Shown: positions 1-9,573 of the stretch, in pieces
How positions within the stretch are numbered: the first letter of the stretch is position 1
Layout: every line of letters starts with the position of its first letter
Assembly (NCBI RefSeq): GCF_004014715.1
Contig: NZ_CP034835.1
Location: 2,604,001-2,668,000 of the forward strand
Length of the DNA: 64,000 nt
Reading direction: 5' to 3'
Source: Pseudoalteromonas sp. R3
Lineage (GTDB): Bacteria; Pseudomonadota; Gammaproteobacteria; Enterobacterales; Alteromonadaceae
Made by a program: the position numbers and the translations under genes
Notes under the pieces: generated by a model
What the model was told of the DNA's origin: nothing
Databases searched by the model: none
Seen by the model: only the letters and a program-made list of their open reading frames with translations

Positions 1-915
1 GCCACCTTGTTTGGTCTTGCCACTTCGCTAGGCCTTGGCGCACAGCAAGCCAGTGCCGGGATCCAACATGTGTTTGGTATTGAAGCAGGTCTCGGGCTGC
101 AGATTATGGTGATAGCGGGTGTTACTTTGCTGGCCATTATTTCTGTGGTGCGGGGCATTGAGGGCGGTGTTAAGGTGCTCAGTAACACCAATATGTTGAT
201 CGCCTTTGCCTTGCTATTGTTTGTCATGTTGGCCGGCTTTGCGGTCGCGCTCGGCAATGTTCCCACCACCATAATGGCCTATGTGGAGAACATCATTCCA
301 CTGAGTAACCCGCACGGGCGTGACGATGAAGCCTGGTTCCAGGGCTGGACTGTATTTTACTGGGCCTGGTGGATCTCCTGGTCACCGTTTGTCGGTATGT
401 TCATTGCCCGAGTCTCTGAAGGCCGTACCATTCGTGAGTTTATCATTGCTGTGCTGCTGATCCCCACTTTAGTCACTACCTTGTGGATGTCGGTATACGG
501 CGGTATCGCCATTGACCAGGTGAAAGCTGGTGTTGGGGCACTCGGTGAGAATGGCCTGACTCAGGTGCCGCTGGCCATGTTTGAAATGTTTGAGCAGCTG
601 CCATTGGGCGATCTGTTATCATTTGTCGCTATTGTTTTGGTACTGGTGTTCTTTATCACCTCGTCGGACTCAGGCTCTTTAGTGATAGACAGTATTACGG
701 CCGGCGGTAAAATTGATGCCCCTATCCCACAACGGGTGTTCTGGGCCACGGTAGAGGGCGCTATCGCTGCGGCGCTATTATGGATCGGCGGTACAGAAGC
801 AATACAAGCACTTCAGGCCGGCGCTATTTCAACTGGTCTGCCATTTACTGTGGTACTCCTGCTGATGTGCCTGAGTCTTATCCTGGGTTTGCGTACAGAA
901 AAAGCCAGCACGTAA
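1..915 (+). CDS. BCCT-family betaine/choline/carnitine transporter, 3' part
   Basis: The open frame begins at base 1, so the 5' end lies outside the window; 304 codons are visible. The protein is a polytopic inner-membrane transporter. The BCCT signature region is clear: a Trp-rich stretch (WTVFYWAWWISWSPFVGMFIARVSEGRTIREFI, seen at about 348-450 bp) and the later TSSDSGSLVIDSI segment. Family members import betaine, choline or carnitine with Na+ or H+, usually for osmoprotection; the substrate cannot be told from this fragment. A strong terminator follows. Family call is firm, substrate is open. Confidence 0.93.
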   Translation, partial: ATLFGLATSLGLGAQQASAGIQHVFGIEAGLGLQIMVIAGVTLLAIISVVRGIEGGVKVLSNTNMLIAFALLLFVMLAGFAVALGNVPTTIMAYVENIIPLSNPHGRDDEAWFQGWTVFYWAWWISWSPFVGMFIARVSEGRTIREFIIAVLLIPTLVTTLWMSVYGGIAIDQVKAGVGALGENGLTQVPLAMFEMFEQLPLGDLLSFVAIVLVLVFFITSSDSGSLVIDSITAGGKIDAPIPQRVFWATVEGAIAAALLWIGGTEAIQALQAGAISTGLPFTVVLLLMCLSLILGLRTEKAST

Positions 916-950
916 ACAGTTGAGTGACCAGCTGTACAGAGTACATCCTA

Positions 951-983
951 AAATGGCATGTTTAATAACATGCCATTTTTCTT
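951..983 (+). terminator. Intrinsic terminator after the BCCT gene
   Basis: A 10-bp perfect stem (AAATGGCATG at 951-960, CATGCCATTT at 969-978) with an 8-nt AT loop is followed by a T-rich run. It sits 35 bp after the BCCT stop codon and just before the convergent exonuclease gene. Confidence 0.85.
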
Positions 984-1016
984 TGTTGTGGTCACAGACT
1001 CAACCCCGGGGGATAA

Positions 1017-1724
1017 CTATACCCACAGCGATTTTATTTCTGTGTTTTGTGTGTAATGATGTTGCAGCTGAACCTGTAATAGCTCAGCAGTCGCCAGTGC
1101 ATCACTCAGCGCATGGTGGGCAATATAATATGGCAAACCATATCGTTTTCGGCTATCAGCCAGACGAATAGAAGAAATAGGCTGGCGCGTGAAGCGTTGC
1201 CAGAACGTTTGCCGGGCAGTTTCAACCTGGTGTTCGATCATCATGGTGTCAATCAATGGAAACTCTATCCCTTCTCCCAGTCGTTGTATCAAAGTCTGAT
1301 TAAAAAACAGCCGTTCAATATGGCGATAATGTACCACAATCACTCTACCAGCAAGGCAAGCAAGCAGCTCTTCAAGGATGTCTTCAAGATCAGGAGCATC
1401 ACTGACCTGCGAGTGGGTGATTTGATGTACCACTACAGATTCACTATGCAGTGGCGTAGCAGGTTTTATGATCCAGTGTTTTGCATCACGACAATAAATT
1501 CTTCGCGCATCGAATGGCACCAGGCCGACACTGACAATATCATCCGTTTCATGATCCAATCCGGTGGTCTCAAAATCCAGTGCCACAAAGTGCGCTTGTG
1601 ACACCGGTGTTTCAGGTGCCTGCACGCCTGCGTTGTAAAACGCTCTGAGGCGCTCATCATTACACTGGCGGGCCAAATGTGCGAAGCGGTTTGGCCAGGA
1701 TAAAATGTCACCTTGTACTGCCAT
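1017..1724 (-). CDS. 3'-5' exonuclease, DnaQ/epsilon-like (DEDD superfamily)
   Basis: 235 aa. The ExoI motif is FVALDFETTGLD, giving the D-x-E metal ligands; later motifs include the LIDTMMIEH segment and a C-terminal HHALSDALATAELL, the ExoIII H-x4-D of DEDDh enzymes. It should remove nucleotides from 3' ends in a two-metal reaction. It is not the replicative DnaQ, since it lacks the usual start and has a 45-residue N-terminal extension. The start codon overlaps the stop of the upstream DUF294 gene by one base (TAATG), so the two are translationally coupled. This pairing with a cNMP/CBS/DUF294 protein is common in gammaproteobacteria, often near a transporter. Confidence 0.9.
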   Translation of the reverse strand: MAVQGDILSWPNRFAHLARQCNDERLRAFYNAGVQAPETPVSQAHFVALDFETTGLDHETDDIVSVGLVPFDARRIYCRDAKHWIIKPATPLHSESVVVHQITHSQVSDAPDLEDILEELLACLAGRVIVVHYRHIERLFFNQTLIQRLGEGIEFPLIDTMMIEHQVETARQTFWQRFTRQPISSIRLADSRKRYGLPYYIAHHALSDALATAELLQVQLQHHYTQNTEIKSLWV

Positions 1725-3619
1725 TATTTTAGCATCGCTTTATTCTGGTAGCGGATCTTAAGATAGCTCTGCGCTTTGTCCAGTACCGCAAATGCTTCTT
1801 TCAGGTTTCGCTGTTCAAACTCTGACAGCCGCTTAGGTAAAATATTATTATCCGGCTGCTTTCCCTGCTCTATTTGCCGTGCCTGGTGGCGGATCCGGAT
1901 CATCGCAATGTATTCAAGCGCGGCTTCAAGATCTTCGACTTTTCCCGGCGGCAACAACTGGGCGTCTTTTATGTCTTCCAGCCGCTCAAACGAATTTTGC
2001 TTACGCGAGCCGATAGCCAGGGCATGCACACGCACCAAATCGGACAGCGGCGCGGTACCACGACGCTTAATATTCAGCGAGTGCTTGTGTTCACCATCCT
2101 GCTCGAGCACAAAATCCTTAAAAAAGCCCAGCGGCGGTGTTCTGCGCAATGAGTTGCTGGCCATAGCAGCTAAAAAACGCGGCGTGTTCTTTGCTTTTTT
2201 TGCCACCAATTCACTCAGGCGACTGGCAAGTTGGGTGCGACCATACACCCCGTCCAGGTCAAAAAAGATTGAGCTATGCAGCAGGGCTTCGGGCTTGGGG
2301 TTATCCATCCAGTCTTCAAACTGAGCCTGCCAGTCACTCGCACTCAAGCGCCACTGCGGATTGGTTGCCATAATGCCACCATCACATAACTTGTAACCAC
2401 ATTGTGCCAGAGCGTCGCAGACAAACTTGGCCAGCGCTGCAAAGTAGCTGTCATGTTTATCCGCCTCATACGTATCATCCAGGATCAGCGCATTGTCCTG
2501 ATCGGTCACGATAAGCTGCTCATCCCGTGCCATCGAGCCCAATGCAATAAAGCAATAAGGCACGGGGGGCTCACCCAATTTGTCCTCGGCCAGTTCCAGT
2601 AACCGCTGTTTAATAGTGCGGCCAATCACAGACATCGCCGTGCCCACCATGTGTGAATTAGCGTCTTCATTAACCAAACGCACAAACACACTCGACAACG
2701 ACTGAGCATAGTGCGCTACGTCCTCCACACTTTGTTGCTCCATGATCCCTTTGACAAACAATAAGCTGCTCTGCGACTCGTAACGTAAGATGTCCGACAA
2801 GGCAATCACACCGATAGGCCGACGTTTATGAACCACAGGCAGATGATGCAGGTTGTCTCTGAGCATCATCATCATGGCCTCAAAGACATACGCATTAGAA
2901 TCGACTATGGTGAGCTCCCGGGTCATGATATTGGCGACAGGTTGATTTGTGTTTAAACCTTGCGCCACGACTTTAATGCGCAAGTCTTTATCGCTCAGGA
3001 TCCCCACAATTTGACCGTCATCATCTTCGGGATCATCGTTGACCGGTTTACTCGGATCGTAAATCAACAAGGCTGAAACTTGTTCTTCGGTCATCAGTCT
3101 CGCGGCATCACGGATGGTACAGGTCAGCTCAACCGACACCAGCTCTCTGAGCAACAACGTTTTGACTTTGGCCGTGGTCAGGTCGTTGTTGTCTGCCTGA
3201 TCTGACACGGCCTGGAGCAGTCCACCGCTGTCGTCGGCCTCAAAAAAGTCGGCAAATGCCTCATGCTCGTCACAAAATGCTTCAAACAGGGTCACGGGAA
3301 TGCAGTACACTAAGGTGTCTTCCAGGGCCATTACCGGAAAGCGCACCTTGCGGTTCATCAACAGACCACGCTGACCAAACAGCCCGCCTTCTGAAATTCG
3401 GTTATACAGCTCACCATTTCTGCGGTAAACCTCCACGGATCCGGCCCGTACCACATACAAGTTTGAGATTGACTCCCCGTAGTGCAGTATTTCGCTACGA
3501 GCACGGTAGTAGCCAACCTCAACCTCAGAAGCAAGCTGCTTAAGTGCGTGCTCGGGTAAATCATTAAATGGGGGATGTGCAGACAAAAACTGCATGATCT
3601 CAAAATGTTCTATTTGCAT
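1724..3619 (-). CDS. cNMP-binding / CBS pair / DUF294 nucleotidyltransferase-like signalling protein
   Basis: About 631 aa from the chosen start (MQIEHFEIMQ). The reading frame is open a further 24 codons upstream, but the 3619 start fits the family N-terminus. Domains in order: cyclic-nucleotide-binding fold (about 1-125), two CBS motifs (about 155-300, including GILSDKDLRIKV and IGVIALSDILRYE), a DUF294 nucleotidyltransferase-like core (about 330-450, with ALGSMARDEQ and TDQDNALIL, matching the G-S-x8-D-x-D style of nucleotidyltransferases) and the DUF294 C-terminal helical domain. The molecular activity of this family is not established; regulation by nucleotides through CBS/cNMP is inferred. 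It is the first gene of a two-gene operon with the exonuclease. Confidence 0.88.
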   Translation of the reverse strand: MQIEHFEIMQFLSAHPPFNDLPEHALKQLASEVEVGYYRARSEILHYGESISNLYVVRAGSVEVYRRNGELYNRISEGGLFGQRGLLMNRKVRFPVMALEDTLVYCIPVTLFEAFCDEHEAFADFFEADDSGGLLQAVSDQADNNDLTTAKVKTLLLRELVSVELTCTIRDAARLMTEEQVSALLIYDPSKPVNDDPEDDDGQIVGILSDKDLRIKVVAQGLNTNQPVANIMTRELTIVDSNAYVFEAMMMMLRDNLHHLPVVHKRRPIGVIALSDILRYESQSSLLFVKGIMEQQSVEDVAHYAQSLSSVFVRLVNEDANSHMVGTAMSVIGRTIKQRLLELAEDKLGEPPVPYCFIALGSMARDEQLIVTDQDNALILDDTYEADKHDSYFAALAKFVCDALAQCGYKLCDGGIMATNPQWRLSASDWQAQFEDWMDNPKPEALLHSSIFFDLDGVYGRTQLASRLSELVAKKAKNTPRFLAAMASNSLRRTPPLGFFKDFVLEQDGEHKHSLNIKRRGTAPLSDLVRVHALAIGSRKQNSFERLEDIKDAQLLPPGKVEDLEAALEYIAMIRIRHQARQIEQGKQPDNNILPKRLSEFEQRNLKEAFAVLDKAQSYLKIRYQNKAMLK

Positions 3620-3952
3620 AATGACCGTTATATGACCCTGATAATTACTATTGTGGGTAATTGCGCAGATGAACGCAAGGAAGGCACCCACTCACGGTAC
3701 CCTGTGCATATTTTGTCACACTAATTTTTTACTCTGTGACTTGTAATTATGGTGATTTACCTTCATATACAAAGCGTGCTTTGGAAGCTAAAAATACTGC
3801 AACTAAACCTATGGTAACACGCCTTGCTGAAGGAAATGGATCCCACCTGGCGCGTGTAGGCAAACGTATGCAAGTAACATAGCCCACTTTGTACAAGCTG
3901 ATCCCAGTTTGTGGGCTGCAAACAATAAGTTGAGTATAAGCTTGAGGTTAAA
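3620..3952. other. Intergenic region between divergent DUF294 and htpX genes
   Basis: 333 bp without a convincing gene. It must hold the promoters of both divergent genes. A Shine-Dalgarno GAGG lies just before the htpX start. The only frame of note, an 88-codon antisense frame crossing into htpX, has no protein-like features. I see no clear operator or RNA element. Confidence 0.6.
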
Positions 3953-4813
3953 ATGAAACGAATCGTGCTATTTTTGATCACCAACCTGGCAGTCATGCTG
4001 GTGCTGGGGATTGTTCTGTCAATCGTCATGTCTGTGTTGGGTCTGTCAAACCGCAGTTATGGCGGCATGCTACTCATTGCCGGAGTGTTCGGCTTTGGTG
4101 GTGCGTTTATTTCGCTGTTTATGTCGAAATGGATCGCTAAGAAATCTACCGGGGCCTATGTCATTGAGCAACCCCGCAATGAAAGTGAGCACTGGCTGGT
4201 ACAAACCGTTGCTAATCAGGCCAAACAAGTGGGTATTGAAATGCCCGAAGTGGCCATTTACGACAGTCCTGAAATCAATGCCTTTGCAACAGGCCCCAGC
4301 AAAAACAACAGCCTGGTTGCGGTCAGTACCGGGTTACTACACAATATGACTCAGGATGAAGCTGAAGCTGTGCTGGCACACGAGGTTTCTCACGTTGCCA
4401 ACGGCGATATGGTCACGCTTACGCTCATTCAGGGCGTAGTGAATACCTTTGTGATCTTTATCGCTAAAGTATTGGCGAATCTGGTTGACGGCTTTCTTAA
4501 CGGTGACGAAGAAAACAACGGTGTGAGCTGGACTTATATCATTTTCGATATGATTTTCCAGATCCTGTTTGGCATCCTGGCCTCGGTGATTGTTGCCTAC
4601 TTCAGCCGTCAACGTGAGTTTGCTGCCGACAAAGGCGCAGCCGAGTTGGTAGGCGCACATAAAATGCGCGCAGCGTTGGAACGTCTGCGCCACAACCACG
4701 AGTCCCAGCTCGAAGGGTCTATGATGGCCTTTGGTATCGCATCGGGCAAGAGTTTGTCGGAGATGTTCGCTTCTCACCCCCCACTGGAGCAACGTATTCA
4801 GGCGCTACGTTAA
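3953..4813 (+). CDS. htpX: HtpX, membrane zinc metalloprotease
   Basis: 286 aa, close to the usual HtpX length. Two N-terminal membrane helices (about 4-25 and 35-57), then the M48 motif [12 protein letters not shown] (HExxH, about residues 140-145), two more hydrophobic segments (about 157-210), and the [18 protein letters not shown] segment that carries the third zinc ligand. HtpX cuts misfolded inner-membrane proteins alongside FtsH. The start has a good ribosome binding site (TGAGG, 8 bp upstream). It is monocistronic, with a terminator right after it. Its control by envelope stress is known in E. coli; the sequence here does not show it. Confidence 0.96.
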   Translation: MKRIVLFLITNLAVMLVLGIVLSIVMSVLGLSNRSYGGMLLIAGVFGFGGAFISLFMSKWIAKKSTGAYVIEQPRNESEHWLVQTVANQAKQVGIEMPEVAIYDSPEINAFATGPSKNNSLVAVSTGLLHNMTQDEAEAVLAHEVSHVANGDMVTLTLIQGVVNTFVIFIAKVLANLVDGFLNGDEENNGVSWTYIIFDMIFQILFGILASVIVAYFSRQREFAADKGAAELVGAHKMRAALERLRHNHESQLEGSMMAFGIASGKSLSEMFASHPPLEQRIQALR

Positions 4814-4823
4814 ATATAACGAG

Positions 4824-4856
4824 AAAAAAGGCTTCGCAATGCGAAGCCTTTTTTTA
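4824..4856. terminator. Bidirectional intrinsic terminator, htpX / DUF2987
   Basis: A 14-bp stem flanked by A and T tracts (GGCTTCGC / GCGAAGCC core, loop AAT at 4838-4840) lies between the convergent genes. It works in both directions by sequence. Confidence 0.9.
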
Positions 4857-4892
4857 TTGATTAAGCTGCCTATCAGATAACTGGTCAGCTAA

Positions 4893-5552
4893 TTACTTTT
4901 CTATCCAGGGCGTCACCGAGACGACTTCACTCAGCGTATTAAAGCGTGCGGCATCATTCTCCCAGTCATCCATCACTTCAAAATGACAGACCTGCTTATC
5001 ACAGCTGACCCCGGGTGATGACAGATTAGGCTCACTGGCAAACGTCACTTTTACTCCCTTTTGCTGTGGCAGTAAAAAACCCATCAGTTTGCTGACAAAG
5101 AAGCCGGACAAATCCGACAACAGCTCGTCAAACTCATGATGCAGCTGATACAAACGCTGCCTGGTCAGGTGCGCAGTAGTAAAGTACTCAGATTCAATCT
5201 GAAATTTGATCTGACAATCATGCTGAGCGTTGAGCGGCTTTGCAACAATCACAGCTTTGTCTTTGTCGAGCTTTTCACTAAACGGCAGTAACAGCTGAGC
5301 CTCTTGGGTATAATTGAGTGGCTGCTCACTGGTTTCGGTGACAATTTTACCTGACTTGAGCTGACAAGGTGCCAGTGATGCAATGTCTACCAGATAAAAA
5401 TTTACCCGGGCAAATTCAAACTCACCCTTTTCAACTACCTTAAGACGGTCATAAAAGCCATCGTACGAAACCACAAACTCTTCTTGAGCCTGTGCGCCAG
5501 TTACAACCCCTGCCATACCCAGCAAAAGCGCTAACATCCTACTCTTCATCAA
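4893..5552 (-). CDS. DUF2987 periplasmic protein
   Basis: 219 aa with a clear N-terminal signal peptide (MLALLLGMAGVVTGAQAQ; cleavage near Ala-Gln-Ala). The mature part matches DUF2987 proteins of Alteromonadales in length and style; their function is unknown. Four Cys residues (APCQL, HDCQI, GVSCDKQVCHF) suggest disulfides. It starts inside the end of the Bax-like gene (14-bp overlap), so the two are co-transcribed. Confidence 0.75.
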   Translation of the reverse strand: MMKSRMLALLLGMAGVVTGAQAQEEFVVSYDGFYDRLKVVEKGEFEFARVNFYLVDIASLAPCQLKSGKIVTETSEQPLNYTQEAQLLLPFSEKLDKDKAVIVAKPLNAQHDCQIKFQIESEYFTTAHLTRQRLYQLHHEFDELLSDLSGFFVSKLMGFLLPQQKGVKVTFASEPNLSSPGVSCDKQVCHFEVMDDWENDAARFNTLSEVVSVTPWIEK

Positions 5553-6360
5553 AATAAGCCTTGTTGTGTCTGATCATATCGTTAAGTTCTTCAATATAAT
5601 GCACGCCCCGCTCCGAGTATGACAAGAGTCCTGCGGTCAACGCCGTGGCTTCAATAGGCTTTTTCTGCGCGCGCAACTGCGCACGCTTGGCCCTAAGCTC
5701 TTTATACGCATCATGTGTATTGATGTTTCTAAAATACGATTTGACCGACGCCCGCACCGACTGGAAGGCTGCTACTTCATGCACCGCTTCATCGTTACGG
5801 CGTTTTGGGATCACCCCACAGCCTTTGCGATAGCACCACTGACCAAAAAAGTTCAGGCCAATACGCGCAAACCGCGAGGTGCCCCAGGCCGACTCATTGG
5901 CCGCCTGCATTAACGCCAATTCTTTAGGGATAATATCTACCCTACGCAGTGCCCGTTTTAGGTTCTCAATGGAAATGGTGTCATCCTCTATCCTGTAGAG
6001 CTTAAACACCTGCTCGATCCTTTGTTGCTGAATATCACTGAGAGGCTCTTCAAACTGCAGCATCATCAGGGCAATTTCTATACTGGCACGTTGCTGTAAG
6101 ATCAGCTCGTTTTCCGCCTCAACATGGGGCTTAATAAAATCAAAGAAACGTTTTTTCTTAGTTGCAATATCACGTATTTTGCCAAACTCCGGCAGCTTCA
6201 CCTTGTGTAAAGGTTTTTCCACTTCCTTAACCTGAGGTTTCGTCACAACGACTTTTGGCTCGGGTGAGGGTTCTGGAGAAACTGGGGGCTTGACGATAAA
6301 TGGATACAGGATCGCGAATATTGAAATCGCGGCAATAATAACTTTCACTAGTAAACGCAT
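5539..6360 (-). CDS. Bax-like glucosaminidase-domain protein
   Basis: 273 aa from MRLLVKVII, preceded by the strong ribosome binding site GAGGAGA; an upstream in-frame start at 6390 is less likely. An N-terminal membrane anchor (about 4-22) and a Pro/Lys-rich linker lead into a PF01832 glucosaminidase domain (about 140-270). The motif ALMQAANESAWGTSRFA carries the expected catalytic Glu, followed by NFFGQWCYRKGCG. Members cleave peptidoglycan glycan strands; E. coli Bax is of this type but its role is unclear. Overlaps the DUF2987 gene by 14 bp. Confidence 0.87.
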   Translation of the reverse strand: MRLLVKVIIAAISIFAILYPFIVKPPVSPEPSPEPKVVVTKPQVKEVEKPLHKVKLPEFGKIRDIATKKKRFFDFIKPHVEAENELILQQRASIEIALMMLQFEEPLSDIQQQRIEQVFKLYRIEDDTISIENLKRALRRVDIIPKELALMQAANESAWGTSRFARIGLNFFGQWCYRKGCGVIPKRRNDEAVHEVAAFQSVRASVKSYFRNINTHDAYKELRAKRAQLRAQKKPIEATALTAGLLSYSERGVHYIEELNDMIRHNKAYFDEE

Positions 6361-6664
6361 GATTCTCCTCACACTAGTACCAACTACCAAATCAAAGTGC
6401 TGAAAACACCCTTAAATTGGCGTAACTACGCAGGTTTTCTGAAAATCCCTAACAGAATGACCCTGCTGTACTTTGCTCTTTCATTTTCAAATTAGCGGAT
6501 AATGATAACAAAACTTACCACTAAACGCGAATTTCTGCATTTCATCGTAACGATGGGGCTTTCCTCATTCCAATTTCGTTCAGAACTTTAATTTGGTTTT
6601 TTCGTTTATCCCCAGACACAGCAAAGATATACTGAGTATAGCTTAGCGTAATTGAAGGACACCT
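6361..6664. other. Intergenic region between Bax-like and dgt-like genes
   Basis: 304 bp, AT-rich, divergent promoter space. GAAGGACACC gives a ribosome binding site for the dgt-like start at 6665. No other element recognised. Confidence 0.6.
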
Positions 6665-7992
6665 ATGAGCCAGTCACCATGGCAGCAACGACAGCTGGAC
6701 CAAAATAAGTACCGCCCTAACGACAATCGCTCAGCCTGGCAAATTGACCGTTCCAGGATCATTCATGCCGCGGCTTTTCGACGCCTGCAGTCAAAAACAC
6801 AGATCATGAGTATAGGCGTCAACGATTTCTACCGCACTCGCTTAACGCACTCACTTGAAGTATCACAAATAGGAACTGGTTTACTGCGACACCTTAAAGC
6901 GCAACATCCTGACTTTGCCTGGTTTCCGTCTTCAAGTCTGATGGAAACCATTTGTCTGGCACATGATATTGGTCATCCTCCCTTTGGTCATGGCGGCGAA
7001 ATCGCCCTCAACTACTTACTACGCGATCATGGCGGCTTTGAGGGCAACGCACAAACACTGCGGATAGTTACCAAATTGGAACCCTACTCCAAAGGGTACG
7101 GTATGAACCTCACTCGCCGAACTTTACTCGGCTTTATTAAGTACCCGGCAATCATCGATGAGTTAATGCTGGCCATTCCACACACCGACCCCAATCAGCG
7201 CTTTATTTACACCCAGCAATGGCTGCCTGCCAAAGGGATCTATCATTGTGACAAAGATGTCCTGGACTGGGTCCTGGCGCCGTTTAACCAGGATGACAAG
7301 AACTTGCTGCAAAGCCATGTACCAGTCAACGAATTTAAAGCGAAAACCCGCTTCAAGTCACTGGACAGTGCCATCATGGAATATGCAGATGACTTTGCCT
7401 ATGCCGTACACGACCTGGAAGATGCCATTGCCACGGAGACTCTGAGTGAACGAGAATGGCAGCGTTATGCCCTCCCGAATTGCGAAAAATCTCCTCTCCT
7501 TGGCTGGACAAACACCTTGATAGTATCAGTGAACGCTTGTTCTCGCACGATGAGTCTCTGCGTAAAGACGTAATTGGCGAGCTGGTAAACCTGTTTATCG
7601 TCAACTGTGAACTCAGTATTCAGGACAGCAATTTCAACGACCCGTTACTGCACCACACCGTCAAGTTGTCTGATGAGTTTGAGGCCATTTTAGGTGTGCT
7701 CAAGCACTTTGTTTTTGCAAGGCTTATCCGCGACCCGAAAATGCAGCAAATCGAATTCAGCGGTCAAAATATGCTGATTGACCTGTTCGGGGCGTTTCAG
7801 AGCGATCCCCTGCGTTTACTGCCTCATACCACACAGGCTCAATACGCGCAGGCACAGGATGAGACGGCACAAATGCGCGTACTGGCAGACTATCTGTCGG
7901 GCATGACAGACGAATATGCACGGCGCTGTTACCAGCGTCTGTTCAGCAACAGTCCAATGCAAGCTCCAGTGAAAAACGGCCCGCATATGTGA
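6665..7992 (+). pseudogene. dgt: dGTPase-like HD-domain triphosphohydrolase, interrupted by one frameshift
   Basis: Two overlapping frames make one protein: 6665 to about 7484 and about 7485 to 7992, about 442 aa together, the usual length for this dGTPase-like family. The HD metal site is present in the first part (RLTHSLEVSQIG, then LAHDIGHPPFGHGGE). Such enzymes hydrolyse dNTPs, chiefly dGTP, to the nucleoside and tripolyphosphate. The frames join if one A is added to the A5 run at 7485-7489, giving EKISSPWLDKH. Both halves look well conserved, so this is either a recent mutation or a base-call error in a homopolymer. As written, the product stops at 7573. Confidence 0.85.
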
Positions 7993-8043
7993 GCCGTTTC
8001 TGCTGAACACCGCAGTATAAGGACCATGGACAGTTAAATATGC

Positions 8044-9114
8044 CTAGTCTGACAGTTTGCCGACCGGAGTATCACCAACAACCATCTGCGTTACCGGCGC
8101 ACTTTGGCGCAGCGCAACAGTATTTGCCGCGGTATTACCCAGAAACACTGTCTGCGCGCCTTTCGTAAAACTATCATTGTGAATACACTGAGGCCGGATT
8201 GCCAATGCACTGCCATCATTCGGTACTTCAAATACCGTAAAATGGAACTGCTCCGTGGTTACTGTACGGTAGTATCCATCCTCGCGAGTATTATCAAGTC
8301 GGCGGCCAAGTAATATTCTGGACACTGTCGGCTCTTTGAACGCGGGATCGACCCCTGTTGCTGGTAACCAGATATGTGGAAAAGGGTGATGTTCGACAAA
8401 CAATCCCCCCCCTTTAATTGGGCTGAATTCATATTCCGTGACGTACTCCGGGAGTTTTTGATCGTACTGAATACCCCATAAATCCTGGGTAAAACCCAAA
8501 TCAAACATTTCACCCGGCTCAAGCAAGGTTCCACCATAATACGCTAACGTTTCGAGATATGTGTTGCGCTCCTGTTCTGCTGAACCAAACTGTAAGAGTG
8601 GAAACTTGAGTTCTACCAACTCTCCGGCACAGGTTGGGTTGAGAATAAGTTGCCCCGTACTGCCGAATACGTTAGAGGCGCCATCCAGTCCAGCAATACC
8701 TGCTCCATCAGTTGCCGCTGTCCAAAAGCCACTGACAGCAAGCGCGTTTTCAGCCTCAGGTGGTTTACCCGTGCGGTCATGATGATATTGGTTCAGTCGG
8801 GTGATCAAGTCGCCGTCAGGATTCAATGGTGCCCGCTCACTGGGTACCACCAGGTTATCGGCATTTGGGTCTAAATGCACAATGGTACCAGTACGAATTG
8901 GGCCAAACAGCCCGGTAGTCGTCTGCAGTAGTTGCTCATCAGCCTCACGATTAAGTACCGCCCCATTGAGAAACTCAAAATTGTTATTCAGATCTGCGTC
9001 AGATACACCTTGCCTGACAAATTTCCAGCGCTGCTCCTCCATCTGGCGTGTACGATATTCAGACAGTGTTTCTCCCCCTAAACCCCTGACTCTTTTTAGT
9101 GTGACGTGTGACAT
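8044..9114 (-). CDS. Unrecognised 356-aa protein
   Basis: Good start with AAGGAGC 8 bp upstream; coding style is normal for the window. I do not recognise the family. There is no signal peptide and no membrane segment. The N-terminus is charged and helical (LSEYRTRQMEEQRWKFVRQG); the rest is rich in Gly, Pro, Thr and beta-type residues. A His-rich patch, VEHHPFPHIWLPATG, followed by EQFHFTVFEVP could be a metal or ligand site in a cupin-like beta barrel, but that is a guess. It stands alone, convergent with the dgt-like gene and without an operon partner. Confidence 0.7.
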   Translation of the reverse strand: MSHVTLKRVRGLGGETLSEYRTRQMEEQRWKFVRQGVSDADLNNNFEFLNGAVLNREADEQLLQTTTGLFGPIRTGTIVHLDPNADNLVVPSERAPLNPDGDLITRLNQYHHDRTGKPPEAENALAVSGFWTAATDGAGIAGLDGASNVFGSTGQLILNPTCAGELVELKFPLLQFGSAEQERNTYLETLAYYGGTLLEPGEMFDLGFTQDLWGIQYDQKLPEYVTEYEFSPIKGGGLFVEHHPFPHIWLPATGVDPAFKEPTVSRILLGRRLDNTREDGYYRTVTTEQFHFTVFEVPNDGSALAIRPQCIHNDSFTKGAQTVFLGNTAANTVALRQSAPVTQMVVGDTPVGKLSD

Positions 9115-9286
9115 TTGCTTGCTCCTTAACTTGATTTGCTCTGCGCATGCGGACGCTTGATTGCCCCCCTTGGTCAGTAGAGTCTAAAAATGCCGTTTTT
9201 GCCATTACGGCTTATTACCTGAAGTAGATTGAGACAGAGGTGTATCTTTGCTAACGTACCTTTTTTATAGTAAAGGTGCACATAAC

Positions 9287-9532
9287 ATGAGAAATACAGT
9301 ACCGGAAGCTTGGTATTTAGTGTTGTTGGTGGTTACTGTCGTGGTGGTGCCGTTTATTGTTGGTTTGTTGATCATGAAGATATACAGATACTTCAAGCCG
9401 TTCGAACAGGCTGATCAAGACAGCATTGGCCTTGCCCACCTGACTGAAAATCGAGACGGCTTTTTCAAAATATTTTTTGTCGGGTTAGTGGTCTGCCTGC
9501 CAGCGTTTTATCTTATATATCAAGCCGGTTAA
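9287..9532 (+). CDS. Small two-helix membrane protein
   Basis: 81 aa from the ATG at 9287, which has AAAGG upstream; an in-frame start at 9248 is less likely. Two hydrophobic segments (about 9-29 and 59-78) are joined by a charged loop. Function unknown. Product type supported by composition only. Confidence 0.6.
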   Translation: MRNTVPEAWYLVLLVVTVVVVPFIVGLLIMKIYRYFKPFEQADQDSIGLAHLTENRDGFFKIFFVGLVVCLPAFYLIYQAG

Positions 9533-9573
9533 TGTTAGCCGGCTTGATATCATTACCAAACAGCCCGGGCGAG

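Noticed and set aside
3763..4029. 88-codon minus-strand frame in the DUF294-htpX gap
   Set aside because: Overlaps the htpX start, no recognisable features, unlikely composition.
8044..9114. Lipoxygenase or tyrosinase-like reading of the unknown protein
   Set aside because: The His residues do not fit the spacing of those families; left as unrecognised.
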